Below are positions 1-12,672 of a stretch of 64,000 bases of DNA, in pieces. The translations under genes and the position numbers were made by a program. Origin of the DNA: Jacaranda mimosifolia (Eukaryota > Streptophyta > Magnoliopsida > Lamiales > Bignoniaceae). Within the stretch, counting starts at the first letter, position 1. Each line of letters begins with the position of its first letter. The stretch covers positions 28,996,501 through 29,060,500 of the forward strand of contig CM032117.1 in the NCBI GenBank assembly GCA_018894105.1. Direction: 5' to 3'. The notes under the pieces are model-generated. The model worked only from the letters and a program-made list of their open reading frames with translations. It searched no databases and was not told the origin of the DNA.

Positions 1-1957
1 GAGTACATGGAGTCTATTTCGAATTTCATGGTGTCTAACCAATATCTTGAGTCTATGTCCAACATGGCTTCCTCATAGTTGTTCGGATTGCTATCCGATT
101 GGCTCGTCTCATGAAGGAAACTGAATCTTTCGGGTTGCTTCTTAATTTGGTCTGACTTTCTTAAAGGTTTTGTGTAAGGCTCTTGTTGCTTATTTGTTTC
201 CACTACTTGTGCTATTTGATGATCATCTTGAACTTCATCAAGTTCAACAACAATGCTATTTCTATCTAATAGAAATTGCTTTTCCAAAAAATGGGCGTTC
301 CTCGAAAGAAACACTTTTTGTTCCAAGGTATTATAAAAGTAATAACCTAAAGATTCTCTTAGGTATCGCACAAATTTGCACAAGATGGATTCCTACTAAC
401 CGCTTGACGTAGGCGAAAGACCCCTAAACCTTAAAATAATGGTAAGAGGGTACTTTGTCATATCATATCTCATGCGGTGTTTTTGGCAAAGACTTTGAGG
501 GTACTACATTTAGTAGCATCGCCGCCATTTCTAAGGCGTATCCCCAAAAGGATATAGGCACAACGGAAAAGCTCATCATGGAACTACTATGTCCAACAAG
601 GTACAATTTCTTCTCTCAACTACTCCATTGTGTTGGGGTGTGTCGGGTGGAGTCCATTAAGAGAAAATCCCATTCTACTTTACATAGCCCAAGAATTTAG
701 TACTTAAGCATTCTCCCCCTCGATCCGATCAAAGAACTTTAATACTTAGTCCATTTTGCTTTTCTACTTCATTCCTATACTATTTGAATTTTTTAAAGGC
801 TTTGGACTTGTACTTCATAAGATACACATGTCCAAACCGACTATAATCATCAGGTGAAGGTTATGAAGTAAGAATAGCCTTCTCTCGCACTAACTCTTAG
901 TGGACCACAAACATCCGTATGGATCAAATTCCAAGGACTTGTGGAACACTCCATTTGTCCTACAAAAGGAGCTTTGGTCATTTTCCCCTTGAATTCATAA
1001 GTAGGATAGTCCTCAATGACACTAACATTTAGTGCTTTGAGAGCTTCTGACTTGTTCATCCTATTTTTAGAAATATGTCCAAGTCTTGCATGCCATATGA
1101 TGACATCTTATTGGTTATCTAATTTTATTTTACTTTGTTGAATGTGCATCAATGATGTTTGAGAATCCAATATGTAGAATCTTTTGTTAAGTGTATCATG
1201 AGCAATTAAAGAACCAATATCTTTAATGCCTTCAATTTCCCATTTGATATTAAAAGAACAAATCATTTGCTATCCAAAATGGGAATTGAAACAATATTCT
1301 CAACAAGATATGGTACATAATAACAAGGGTCCAATACAATTATGGAATTTTCTAAGTCTAACTTATTATACAACTTTGGCTTTGGCCACAACTTTTGCTC
1401 CTTTGCCAAGACGGTGGATCATATTCACATCACTAAGTTTTATTCTTTTTTCTATTCTTTGTAAAAGCTTACAAAGATAAGAACCATATGCGATTATCAT
1501 ATATCCATGAGGAATAATTTATACTTAAATGCACTTCAATAAAGTACATACCCTTCTCAAGTGTTGCAAGGTAGTCCTTGAAATACTACTTCCAATGGTC
1601 TATCTTGCCAAAGTAGAAACAAGTAATATCGACTCTATCCTCTAAAATCTTCTTGACTCTATTAACAGTTGTCTTTCCTTGGAAGAAGAACTTTTCTTCC
1701 TTTTACCTGCCTTTCTAGCACCCCTAGGGCCCCGTAGACTTGGAGGAAGAAGCAAGCATCAAAAGTTTGTCCTTGTCATGGTAGTCTCCATCTAGATCAA
1801 AGTTTTTATCTATAAAACTCAACGAGGATGTGATGATCAAATCCTCATGGAGATCATTGTCCATCACTACGCCTAAGTTGAAAAGCTTTCCCAAGCCTAA
1901 TCATCTTTAGACCATAGTCGATGACACCTGATTTCACATCCATCCTAGCTTGAAAAA
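1..1957 (-). pseudogene. Ty1/copia gag-pol fragment (integrase to gag zinc-knuckle region), left part of a split element
   Basis: Read on the minus strand, this is the middle of a copia polyprotein. The clearest stretch is the integrase region at 850-1059 (LIHTDVCGPLRVSAREGYS), preceded by the GAG-pre-integrase segment. A diverged zinc-knuckle region (TCFYFGKI, second Cys lost) lies near 1590-1650, and a basic Ser/Lys-rich gag tail near 1680-1790. The left edge corresponds to the start of reverse transcriptase, so RT, RNase H and the 3' LTR lie outside the window. Stops and frameshifts break every frame. The same order is seen on the plus strand at 38.5-41.8 kb and 50.7-54.5 kb. The element resumes at 10361, after an inserted LTR element. 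Confidence 0.85.
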
Positions 1958-3239
1958 TGTAATACCCCAAAATTCTATTTCTTATGTAATTAATTACTTT
2001 ACCTTATTTTATCTTATTTATTATTTTAATTAAAACATGTAATGCCTTTAATTCCTTAAATATTTGATTAATTATTTACCCTATATTTATTTTATATTTT
2101 TTTTCTTGTTATAACAGTTAGGAGAACATGTGTGTGTATATATATATTTAGCACTAAATTTGTCTAATGTTTAAATAGTGATTCATATATAAATATTATA
2201 TATAAAGGTAGATATTCTATATTTGAGTAGTAAAAATTATAAATCTAATTAAATTAATATTATACTATGCATGAGTGAAATTATTAAACATTAGGATCTA
2301 ATAATAAATATACTAGAATTAAGATTGAATAAATGTCCTAGTCATAGAAGGAGAATAAATAGAATTCTTATTAGGGTAAAATACTTCTTTCATTATATGT
2401 ATATATATATAATAATAATAATAATAAAACCCTAACCTTTCTAATCGGCAACACCCAACTCAAAAAAACAGGAAAAGAAAAACGGCGGTAGAAAGAAAGA
2501 AGAAAGAAAATGGAGGAAAATCGACTATGCTGTAGAAATTGCCAAGGTACGGCTAGGAGTTTTTTTTTTTCTTTCTTCTCTTTTTTTTTTTTTTTTTTTT
2601 TTGTTTTGTTTCTTCTTCCCATTATTTTTGCTGACCGAGAGCCTTTTATTCCCCCATGAAATTTTCATACAACAACATCAATTTTCCTTCCTTTAATTAA
2701 ATTGCCATAACTGTTAATTTTGACTAAAAGGCAATTTTGAATTTGCCATCAACTATTCCCAGCCACAATTGTTGACATGTAATATAAAAAAATAAAAATA
2801 TATAAAGATAAAAGAAGGGAGAATAGAGAGAAAAATTGAGAAGGTCAGCAACTTTTAGGCATGTGGGTTTTTTTTTTTTTTTTTAATTTTTATGTTTTTT
2901 TTTCGAGGGTTAAAATAGTGGGTGTAATTTTATGTATAAGTGTTTATATATGTGGGATATGATGGATTAGTAAATGGATTTTGATAAGTTGACTGAAGGT
3001 AAGACAATATGGTGAATTATATTTTTGGCAATATATTCTTTTGCACTGTTGTTTTCTGACTAGAGGTTAGGGACTTTGGTTGATGACTTTAAAATTCAGA
3101 TTTTGAGCTTCTAATGATGAAACTTGATCGGATTGTTGGATTTTGGATATGTCCGCTCGATTGTATTGGGTTGAGATTCTAGAATAAATTGAGATAAATT
3201 TTCTTATTTATAATTTAGGATTGTGAATGGACTTTAGTA

Positions 3240-3275
<36 letters not shown>

Positions 3276-4563
3276 AGAAAAATTATTTAGTATCAAATAA
3301 GATTATTGGGTCTTAAGATACTATAGGCTTGTGGTACCCATAGAGCTAGTCTTAAGTAAATCCTGTCTAGTTAGTCAGTTAAATTGGTGATTGATGAGAT
3401 TATTAAATGAATTTAGGTGACTCAACATTTGATTTGATTGATTCCAAGATAGGTGGTTGACTTATGGGATTGATCCTGAAGGTGAGTGCCTAAACCTATA
3501 TATATATATGTACGCATATTATTTCAAAACCTAGAAGGATATATGCTATAGTAATTTGTTTGCAAGTTGTTTTAAGTTACACTACACTATATATGTATTC
3601 CACTGCGCACAAAAACTACTTTATTTTGTTTCACATACAAGAAAACATGTGTTTTATGATTTTGATGCTTCTGGACTAGCAATTAAATTCAATGATCAAC
3701 CGATTACTGTTACTGTTAGTTGGATCCAACTTGGTCTGGGTATGTGAAAGATTTCACTAAGCAGTAGCGGGCTAGCCAGTTGAACCCCAAACCCCCAAGG
3801 CCTAATCACCCCAGCACACAACAGAAGCCATTTGTGGCTGAGGTAGGTCGTAGGAATTCCTAAGAATGCTCGGGCACTATTTTGGTATGGTTGCACCTTA
3901 CTCGAAGCGATAAGGAAATGTTACAGTGGGAGCCATAAGGTTGACTGGCTACAGCAAACACTATCTGATCATCGTATTTAATTTAGTCTAAGGAAACCGT
4001 TTATTAAACTCTTGACTTGTTACTACTTAACTGTTTATAAAATTCTTGACTAATTACTACTTTGCTATTCATAAACTTCTTAATTGTTACTACTAGACTA
4101 TTTTACGAATTCCACTTATATTTTCTCGAACATTTCCACTTATTTTAATTCATGAACTCACATTACAGACACTTGGCACTTACTGAGTCTTTTACTCACA
4201 CTCGTTATCTTTTTTAACTTCCTTCTAGCACACTTAGATCCTAGCCTTAGTGATGATGTTGAACCTGCTTCTGATGGGAACCAAAATTGAAGGGTATCTC
4301 TTGGAATGAGGATTTTGTAGTAGCTTTAGCTTTATTGTCATATTGGTAAATTAGTTCTTCTCCTTTAATGATTTCTTTTTTTTAGTTGAGGGAAGAATAT
4401 TGGGCATTTTGAGTTTTTCTATTGCTAGATTTATTTGGATTATTATGAATGTTTGGATTTCAATTGTTTAAGATCTTGATTTTAGATAAGTGATTTCTTT
4501 TATTTCGGGATTGGGTTTCGCGCCTCGAGACTAGACTGTATGGTTCAATTCTAGGGCGTGACA
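1958..4563 (+). repeat. 5' LTR of the non-coding LTR element
   Basis: It aligns along its whole length with 7754-10360. It begins TGTAATACCCC and ends GGGCGTGACA. It carries a poly-T run (2581-2602), an AAT run (about 2404-2428) and a TA/TG run (3240-3275) that differ in length or type from the right LTR. The spurious reading frame at 2371-2622 lies over these simple repeats. Confidence 0.9.
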
Positions 4564-4566
4564 GAA

Positions 4567-4578
4567 TGGTATCAGAGC
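4567..4578 (+). other. Primer-binding site (initiator tRNA-Met type)
   Basis: TGGTATCAGAGC starts 3 bases after the 5' LTR end. It matches the usual plant retrotransposon primer site for initiator tRNA-Met. Confidence 0.9.
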
Positions 4579-7500
4579 TAGGTTTTGAACTTAGACTATG
4601 TCGGGATAAGATCCTTGGACTATGGAATTTGGGCATAGAACTTTTTGGAATTGATTTGAGTATTTAGGTTCAATCACTAAAATGATTGACCGAATTTTAT
4701 TTTATTTAGTATCGAGGTTGTGGAGGATTGTTATTAGGTTTTCCAATTGATATGATTGGACAATTCATGTACTTGACGATAGGATTCATGACATACTAGG
4801 AGACTTAGCTCAAAAGTACTTTAGGATATGATAATTTTCTCCCCTTTGAGAATTGTAAATGCTTGCTATCTTCTTTTTGGATGACTACATAGCCAACCTT
4901 GATTTTTTTTTTATTGATCTAGGCCTATTTTGATACGATGGTAAGTCAAAGTCTGCATAAGGTGGTTCATGATTTAGATGTTTCACCCTAACAATCAAAG
5001 TTAATTCTCTAAAGCTAAGGTTATGATTTTAGATATGAAATAGGCATATGATATTGGGATAAAAACCTTAGGTCGATCATTGAAACTTTTTCAGATTTAT
5101 TAGAATTTTTTTTTTTTTTATGAATGAGGAGGATTTGTAAAACAAAAGAGAAGAAGTGAGAATCTTTATTGCAAAGAGTGGGATCTATTTAGGAAGCAAG
5201 AGCAAGACCACCATGGAAGGTGAATTGTAAAACTTGGTGTGCAAATCCATACATATTGTTATATACATTAGATATACTGCCACTAAGGGTTGAGGGTTTC
5301 AGTAGGAACTGACAGGGTAAGGATGTGTATGTACATACAACTTTTTGTAAGTTGACAAGGTATAGTAAACATAATGCATAGGATTGAACCTTATGTTACT
5401 CATGGCTACCCCTGTCATGAAAGCGTGAGAGAGTCAATTTACTAGTAGGCAAGGCTTCTATCAATAAACTCATAGGAGGACGAACCTTGCAAATCCATTT
5501 TAGTTGGACTTGGTTTATTAAACTTTTGAGACTTCTCGGAGATTTGATTCACTAGAAAAATATATATAATAATGGTACCTGAATATTTTTGTGGTCCCTA
5601 TTTTGAGATATGAATCAACTAGGACTTTGGGTGAACTTAAAGTGTCAAATTAGAAGTTTTTGAATATATTTTGGCATAGAGGATAACTATTTGACTTTTG
5701 GAAAGGAATGCTACACGAAAGAATGCTCCCCTGGGATCCTAGTTTTACATGATCAGTTTTTCTAATGGATTTTTCTCATAGTTTTTGATTGAATCTAAAA
5801 AGGTTCTGAACACAAAAATTGTGGATCTATCCTTTAGGTGTATATATCCACTTGAATTGTCTCAATATGATCTATATAGAGTAAGTTTTCATCAAAATAT
5901 TAAGATGTGTCTAGTAAGAAGATACAGAGCTTTGGTTTATTTTTTATTTTTTATTTCACAAAATAGATATTGGTGACAGCTTTACTACTCTGTCCCGACA
6001 GAATTGAGCAAAATGATCAACATAAAAATTTTAGTTCTATGTCATAGGTTTCTGAATCCTCCTAAATCACATTAATCTGATTTACATAGAGAAAGTTACG
6101 ATCAGAATACTAAGATATATCAGGTCTGGAAATACAGAATTTTGATTTTTCCGAAAAAGAATAGTGTTAACTCTTTTACTACTTGATATTGATATAATTA
6201 AGCACCATGATCAACATAAGATTTGTAAATCTACCTCTTAGGTATTTATATCTATCTGAACCACTTCAATTCAATATATAGGGAGCAAGTTATGAGTAAA
6301 ATACAAAGGTGTGGCATGACAAAAAAATACAGGGCTTTGATTTTCCTAGAACAGAATGTTGTGATGCCTTTTACTACTATATTTAGATTTCATTTGGTAA
6401 TACAGTAAAAATATAAATTTTGGATATGTCTCTTAGGTTTCTACATCTATTTGAATCACCTTCATCAGATGTATATGGAGAAAGTTATGACTAAAATACT
6501 AAGATGTGTCAAAGTAGAAAATACAGACTTCGATTTTTTGATAGCAGATATGTGTGATGCTTTTTATGGTTTGATCCTGATGGAATTAAGAAAAGTGGTC
6601 AACATATGATTTATATATCTGTCTGTTAGGTTTCTATAGACATTTGAATCACTCTAGTCTGACATACATGGAGAAAGTTATGGCCAGAATTCTAAGATAT
6701 GTCAAATCAAAGACTTCCTAGACTTGGATTCAAATTTCATCACACTTATGAATCTTGGACTCGATTTTATTCCTTGATATATTGACTTATTTGGACAAAT
6801 TTGTCAGCATAAAACTTTTTGGTCTCTCTCTTAGCTTTTTAAGATTGCAAGAATCACATCAATTGGGTCTCTAGAAAGGAACATACAAGCATATCACAAG
6901 AGAAGTTACCTACAAACCTAGGGAATTCACTTTGCTACACCAAGATCATGAAAAGAAATCTTCCATTGAGGTCCTTCCTGGAATAAATCCCAATATCTAA
7001 GGCATTATATATGATGGTACAATAGAACTTGATGTATAGTTGCAGGAACTAATTGAAAATAAGTTATTTTACCAAGTCCACCTCCTTGGGAACCTTAGTG
7101 TTTCTTTGTAAAGACAAATTATGGGACTTTGAGGATATGTATGGACTATTGTGCTTCAATAATGTTATGATTAAGAATGGTACCTAAGGCTCAATTTTAC
7201 ACCTTGATGTCGGTTTACTTGGATTGCGATATCAATATAAAAGTTTTAGTTCTTTCTCTTAGTTTTCAAATACCTAAAGGAAATCAAAACTATATGAGCA
7301 AAACTATCCAACTCATGATTTAGAGCTAAATAGATGATGGAAGAAGACTTTTGGAATATAGTGTTGGAAATATGGAGTTTTTAAATTATCACTCAGAAAA
7401 GGATCTGCAATGATCAGAGTAGCAACTTATCAACTTATTTCACTATCAAACTTTATGGAGACACATAATATCTTATACGTGTCACAACTATGTAGGTATC

Positions 7501-7753
7501 AAGATGATCCTTAGCATATCACAGAATATAAGATTTTGTTACTTCAAGAAGAGTTGATGTACAAAGAGCAATGACTCCAAATCTTAGATTAAGAATGCAA
7601 ATATTATGCACAAAAGAGTATCCTACTGCTATGGAGATGTCATAAAATAGAGAATGTGACTTGGGAAAATAAGGAGAAATACAAAAATATCGCCAGGACT
7701 CTTCGCTAACATAGGTTAGAATTTGGGGACCAAATTCTTTTAAGGGGGTGGAA
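4579..7753 (+). other. Non-coding interior of the LTR element
   Basis: All frames are closed by frequent stops and no retroviral domain can be recognised. The one longer frame at 5785-5976 lies over the first tandem-repeat unit and does not stay open in the next units. The final bases, 7739-7753, form the purine-rich AAGGGGGTGGAA tract adjoining the 3' LTR. The interior otherwise holds the 195-bp repeat array at 5820-6880 and unassigned AT-rich sequence. Confidence 0.75.
5820..6880 (+). repeat. Diverged tandem array, unit about 195 bp, five to six copies
   Basis: Units start near 5820, 6025, 6220, 6415 and 6607, with a partial unit near 6815 and a weaker echo near 7235. Each unit contains a CTTAGGTTTCTA-like start, then GAATCAC, then GGAGAAAGTTATG, then ACTAAGATGTGTC, then a T-rich end. 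The spacing is steady at 192-205 bp. The units do not share an open frame, so the conservation is not coding. Confidence 0.7.
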
Positions 7754-8193
7754 TGTAATACCCCAAAATTTTATTTCATATGTAATCGATTACTTCACCT
7801 TATTTTATCTTATTTATTATTTTAATTAAAACATGTAATGCCTTATAATTCTTAAATATTTGATTATTTATTTATCTATTTTTATTTTATTTTATTTTAT
7901 TTCTTGTTATAACAGTTAGGAGAACATGCGCGTGTGTGTGTGTGTATTTAGCACTAGATTTGTCTAATGTTTTAATAGTGATTCATATATAAATATTATA
8001 TATAAAGGTAGATATTCTATATTTGAGTAGTATAACTTATAAATCTAATTAAATTAATATTATACTATGCATGAGTGAAATTATTAAACTTTAGGATGTA
8101 ATAATAAATATACTAGAATTAAGGTTGAATAAATATCCTAGTCATAGAAGGAGAACAAATAGAAATCTCATTAGGGTAAAATATTTCTTTCAT

Positions 8194-8233
<40 letters not shown>

Positions 8234-10360
8234 CCTTAATCTTTCTAATTAACAGCACCTAACTCAAACAAAAGGAAAAGAAAAATGGCGGTAGAAAGAA
8301 AGAAGGAAGAAAAGGGAGGAAAAACCAACTCTGCTGTAGAAATTACTGAAGGACGGTTCTCTGTTTTTTTTTCTTTCTTCTCTGTTTTTTTTTCTTTTGT
8401 TTTGTTTTGTTTTTTCTGCTTCCCATTATTTTTTTTGTTGACCGAGAGCCTTCCATTTCCCCATGAATTTTTCATACAACAACATTAATTTTCCTCCCTT
8501 TAATTAAATTGCCATAGCCGTCAATTTTGACTAAAAGGCAAATTTGAATTTGCTATCAACTATTCCCAGCCACAATTGTTGACCTGTAATATAAAAAAAA
8601 TAAAAATAAAAAGATAAAAGAAGGGAGAATAGGGAGACCAACTTTTAGGCATGTGGATTTTTTTAATTTTTTTAATTTTTATGTTTTCTTTTTTTCGATG
8701 GGTTAAAATAGTGGGTGTGTAATTTTATGAATAAGTGTTTATATATGTGGAATATGATGGATTAGTAAATGGATTTTGATAAGTTGATTGAAGGTATAAC
8801 AATATGGTAAATTCTATTTTTGCCAATATATTCTTTTGCACTGTTTTTTTCTGACTAGAGGCTGGGGACTGTGGTTGATGATCTTATAAATTCAGATTTT
8901 GAGTTCCTAATGACAAAATTTGATCAGATTGTTGGATTTTGGATATGTCCGCTTTATTGTATTAGGTTGAGATTCTAGAATAAATTGAGAAAAATTTTCT
9001 TATTTATAATTTAGAATTGTGAATGGACTTTAATAATATATATATATATATATATATGTAGAAAAATTATTTAGTATCAAATAAGATTGTTGGGTCTTAA
9101 GATGCTACATGCTTGTGATACCTATGAGGTTAGTCTTAAGTAAATCCTGTCTAGTTAGTCAATTAAATTGGTGATTGATGAAAATATAAAATGAATTCAA
9201 GTGACTCAACATTTGATTTGATTGATTCCGAGAGAGGTGGTTGACTTCTGGGATTGATCCTGAAGGTGAGTGCCAAAATCTATAAATATACATATTATTT
9301 CAAAACCCAGCAGGTTATATGCTATAGTAATTTGATTGCAAGTTGTTTTAAGTTACACTACACTATATATGTCTTCCACTGCGCACAAAAACTACTTTAT
9401 TTTGTTTAACATACAAGAAAACATATGTTTTATGATTTTAATGCTCTTAGACTAGGAATTAAATTCGATAATCAATCGATTACTATTACTATTACAGTTA
9501 CTGTTACTGTTTGTTGGATCCAACTTGGTCTAGGTGTGTGATGGACTTCACTAGGCAGTAGTGGGCTAGCTGGTTGAACCCCAAACCCCCAAGGCCTAAT
9601 CCCCCTAGAGAACAACAAAAGACGTTTGTGGCTGAGGTGGATCGTAGGAATTCTCGAGGACGCTCGGGCACTGCTTTGGTAAGGTCACACCTTGCCCGAA
9701 GCGATAAGGGACTATTACGGTGGGAGCCATAAGGTTGACTGGCTACAGCAAACACTGTCTGATCATCATATTTAAGTTGTTAGTCTAGGGAAACTGTTTA
9801 TTAAACTGTTGATCTATTACTGCTTGACTGTTTATAAAATTCTTGACTAATTATTGCTTGGCTATTCATAAACTTCTTGACTATTATTGCTAGACTGTTT
9901 TATGAATTCTACTTATATTTTCTCGAACATTTCCACTAATTTTAATTCATGAACTTACATTGCATACACTTGGCACTCACTGAGTCTTTTACTCACACTT
10001 GTTTTCTTCTTTAACTTCCTTATAGCAGACCTAGATCCTAGCTTTAGTGATAATGTTGAACCTGCTTCTGACGTGAACCGAAATTGAAGGGTATCTTTTG
10101 GAATGAGGATTTTGCCGTAGCTTTAGCTTTATTGCCATATTGGCAAGTTAGTTATTCTCTTTTAATGAATCTTTTTTTCAGTTAAGGGAAGAATATTGGG
10201 CATTTTGAGTTTTTCTATTGCTAGATTTATTTGGATTATTATGAATGTTTGGATTTCAATTGTTTGAGATCTTGATTTTAGATAAGTGATTTCTATTATT
10301 TTGGGTTTGAGTTTAATGCCTTGAGACTAGATTGTATGGTTTCGATTTTAGGGCATGACA
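7754..10360 (+). repeat. 3' LTR of the non-coding LTR element
   Basis: This is the partner of 1958-4563, with nearly the same length (2607 against 2606 bp). It ends GGGCATGACA and is followed directly by AAAAA. It has an expanded AAT run (8195-8231) and pyrimidine-rich tracts around 8360-8420. The overlapping frames at 8245-8488 on both strands are low-complexity artefacts. Confidence 0.9.
8195..8231 (+). repeat. AAT microsatellite in the 3' LTR
   Basis: About twelve AAT units. The matching site in the 5' LTR (2404-2428) is shorter, so the repeat changed length after insertion. Confidence 0.9.
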
Positions 10361-10694
10361 AAAAATATCCTTAGACAACATGAATTTTTCGCACCTTGTT
10401 CGCTTTACAACTCTTGTAAACTTGAACCATGGTGCAATTCATGTGTCCTTGAGATTTTTAAAGTTTGTAGATGCCATCATGAGATTATGGGATGGGACAA
10501 TCCTTAACCCAACCCGTGAACTTTTCACGTGTCTCTTGATCTACATTAATTCCCATGGGATTATGAGCACCATGATATAGGACATTTATCTATTTCTTGA
10601 AATCTAGAATGATTTTGAGGTCTAGTCAAACATGGAGGTTAAGCCCAGTTGGTTTATTAGTTTCCAAAAAAATGTTGAGTGGATTTTTAGCCAT
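10361..10694 (-). pseudogene. Copia gag N-terminal fragment (right part of the split gag)
   Basis: On the minus strand an ATG at 10694 opens MAKNPLNIFLETNKPTG and then reads toward LKIILD before stops. The same start is present on the plus strand at 50703 (MAKIHSTLFLENNKSTRPN), which supports it as the gag start of this copia family. This half of gag was separated from the rest (1-1957) by the LTR element inserted at AAAAA. Stop codons follow within about 25 codons, so it is dead. The plus-strand frame at 10380-10580 is only its antisense shadow. Confidence 0.75.
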
Positions 10695-12657
10695 TCTTAA
10701 GATTTCACAAATCATCAACGGCGAAAAAGTGAATATAGGCATGTGATTGAATATTGATAATGACAACATGTTCATGGTCTTTCAAGCATGCTTTTTCTCC
10801 TACTATTTTATCAAATTCTTTACCCCCAAGAAGAATTCGGGAAATCTCATTTCCTAGTGAGAATTAAAACCCTAAAGACTTGTAAGTGGACACCCGTATC
10901 GGAATGTATATCCACAAACAATCTAAAGGTAAGCAACTTTTGCTAATTTCATCTCTATGTAACTCTTTATATATTTTAGCTCACTCTTCATGTGGATCCC
11001 CCAATCGAATGACCTCCACATTACTAGGTGTTAAGTCGAATCTCCAATCAAACTTTAATTCGAGACCGCTCTATGACATCCCCCATATTCGAGTGTATAA
11101 TAAGTGGGAAGCCTCAAATCAAAGGTGCATCATATGCTAAGTATATGGTCACAGCTTTTCATCTAAGTGTGATCCTCATATTCGGATGTATATCACACAA
11201 AGATAGTAGCGCCGTCATGCCATATACTATTGGTAGAAGGCATGAATTAATTAAAACTCCTTTAAATTTGTATCTATTTTGACTTAATATTTGGATGCAC
11301 TTAGACATTGTAAGTGGATGGTTTTTTTTTGCTTGCAAAGATCTCATCATTTTATCTTCTTATTTAGGTTTTCTATATCCTAACCATGCATCTGATACAT
11401 CAATAGGGTATGGAAAACATATATAAGTAAATTGCGCCTAGCATGCTCATAGGGTAGGATGATCATGAGCCTAACCAAGTGATGCATTAGAGCCATAGGT
11501 GTACCATTTAGTTGATTTTAAGTGGGTTAATTAAATCTAACTATTATATAAGTGTAACCCTATACATTCATGGGTCTTCATGCCTTCAAAGGTCTCCTTG
11601 CTTCTTGTAATATTTACAAGAGAAAGAAATCCTCACTCCTAGTGATTCTACTCTCATAATATTTACAAGATAGAAATAAGAGGTATACAAGCCCCAATTT
11701 AATACAACCCTTTTCAACAACTTGAAATAAATAAAATCAATATTAAAGGCTCATGATCATCCCCATTCATTCATCATCCGTTCAACAATTAATGAACAAT
11801 AAATAAATCTTGAATTGACAATCAATTCCAACAATTAAATGCTTATCACATAAACAATTAATTGGCCAAGCAAGATGAAGCATAACAATTATGCCACAAT
11901 ATTGAAAATTAACTTTAACAAGTTTTTAAAAGCAATTAAAAAAGTCAAACATAATTTTGAGAACTTGCATAACGTTGGTGCATCTACTATGTGTTATGCA
12001 AAACACTTTTGGTCACTAAAGAAACCAATTAACACACTTAAAACTCCCCTAAACCAAAACTGGTTGTTGTCGGCCTAGCTTGGGCACACGGCTTGGGTGC
12101 ACCTGCTGCCTGGCCAGCGCCCACCAACAGTTGGCAGCTGCTTTATTTCTCAATTTTAGGCGAGTCAAGTGGTTTTTAGTTCAATTTTTGTGTACCAAAA
12201 AATTTAGGACACCTCCTAAACATTAAATCGTATAATACAGATGAAATTTCAGATCTAAAACACCTTTTAAAAATGAAATTTCAAGTGCTTAATCATGCTT
12301 CTAAAAACAAATCTAAGTAAGAATCACATTCTTCAAAAACCTCCAATAAACTCTAATCAAATTGGATCCAAAAATGACCAAAACTCTTTAAGGCCAAATT
12401 TAACGTGCTATATCAACATATAACATCAACTAATGCCAAATCAAAATTCAACATCAGCAACTATGAATTAAAAGACACTAATAATATGAATTAACACTTA
12501 AAGCACATATTAGCGTACCTTCAATTCATCAAGCAAATGAGCCACATACAACATCATTCAAACACTCCAATCCATAGGTTGGATCAAGTAATTGGAGATT
12601 TTGACCAATTCGTCACATGAATGAATCAATCAAAAATTCAAATCATAGTATGAATTA
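10695..12657 (-). other. Long untranslated leader of the minus-strand copia element
   Basis: This stretch matches, in reverse, the leaders of the plus-strand copies at 36616-38480 and 48718-50702. It has no supportable ORF. It contains a four-fold spaced motif (10886-11198) and a GC-rich island near 12066-12165. A leader of about 2 kb between the primer site and gag is long for copia and is shared by every copy here. Confidence 0.75.
10886..11198 (-). repeat. Four-fold leader motif, minus-strand copy
   Basis: Related motifs of about 30 bp lie at 10886, 10990, 11074 and 11168. On the minus strand their shared core resembles ATACATTCGAATATGGGG, with GATCACAC- or GTCCAC-like ends. Spacing is 84-104 bp, the same spacing in reverse as in the two plus-strand leaders, although the cores there are different. 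Confidence 0.65.
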
Positions 12658-12670
12658 GGTTTCGATACCA
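12658..12670 (-). other. Degraded primer-binding site of the minus-strand copia element
   Basis: On the minus strand it reads TGGTATCGAAACC, close to the TGGTATCAGAGCC seen at 48705, and it adjoins the LTR end. Confidence 0.7.
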
Positions 12671-12672
12671 TT

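Larger units (their letters stand above)
1958..10360 (+). mobile_element. Non-coding LTR retrotransposon (large retrotransposon derivative), complete with both LTRs
   Basis: Two direct repeats of about 2.6 kb begin TGTAATACCCC and end GGGC(G/A)TGACA. They flank a 3.2-kb interior. A primer site, TGGTATCAGAGC, follows the left LTR and a polypurine tract, AAGGGGGTGGAA, precedes the right one. The 5-bp target duplication AAAAA lies at 1953-1957 and 10361-10365. The flanks rejoin as one copia gag sequence, so this is a clean insertion. No gag or pol domain is visible, so mobilisation would need proteins from another element. LTR style (TGTAAT...TGACA) and iMet priming fit a Ty3/gypsy-derived element, but that is inference. 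Confidence 0.9.

Noticed and set aside
2371..2622. Lys-rich minus-strand frame
   Set aside because: It is produced by the poly-T and AAT runs in the 5' LTR.
8245..8488. Overlapping frames of 67-76 codons on both strands
   Set aside because: They consist of Lys/Phe/Ser runs from a purine/pyrimidine tract in the 3' LTR and are absent as a frame from the 5' LTR.
10380..10580. Plus-strand frame similar to the minus-strand frame at 50755-51012
   Set aside because: Both are antisense shadows of the copia gag N-terminus. The similarity reflects gag homology, not a second gene.
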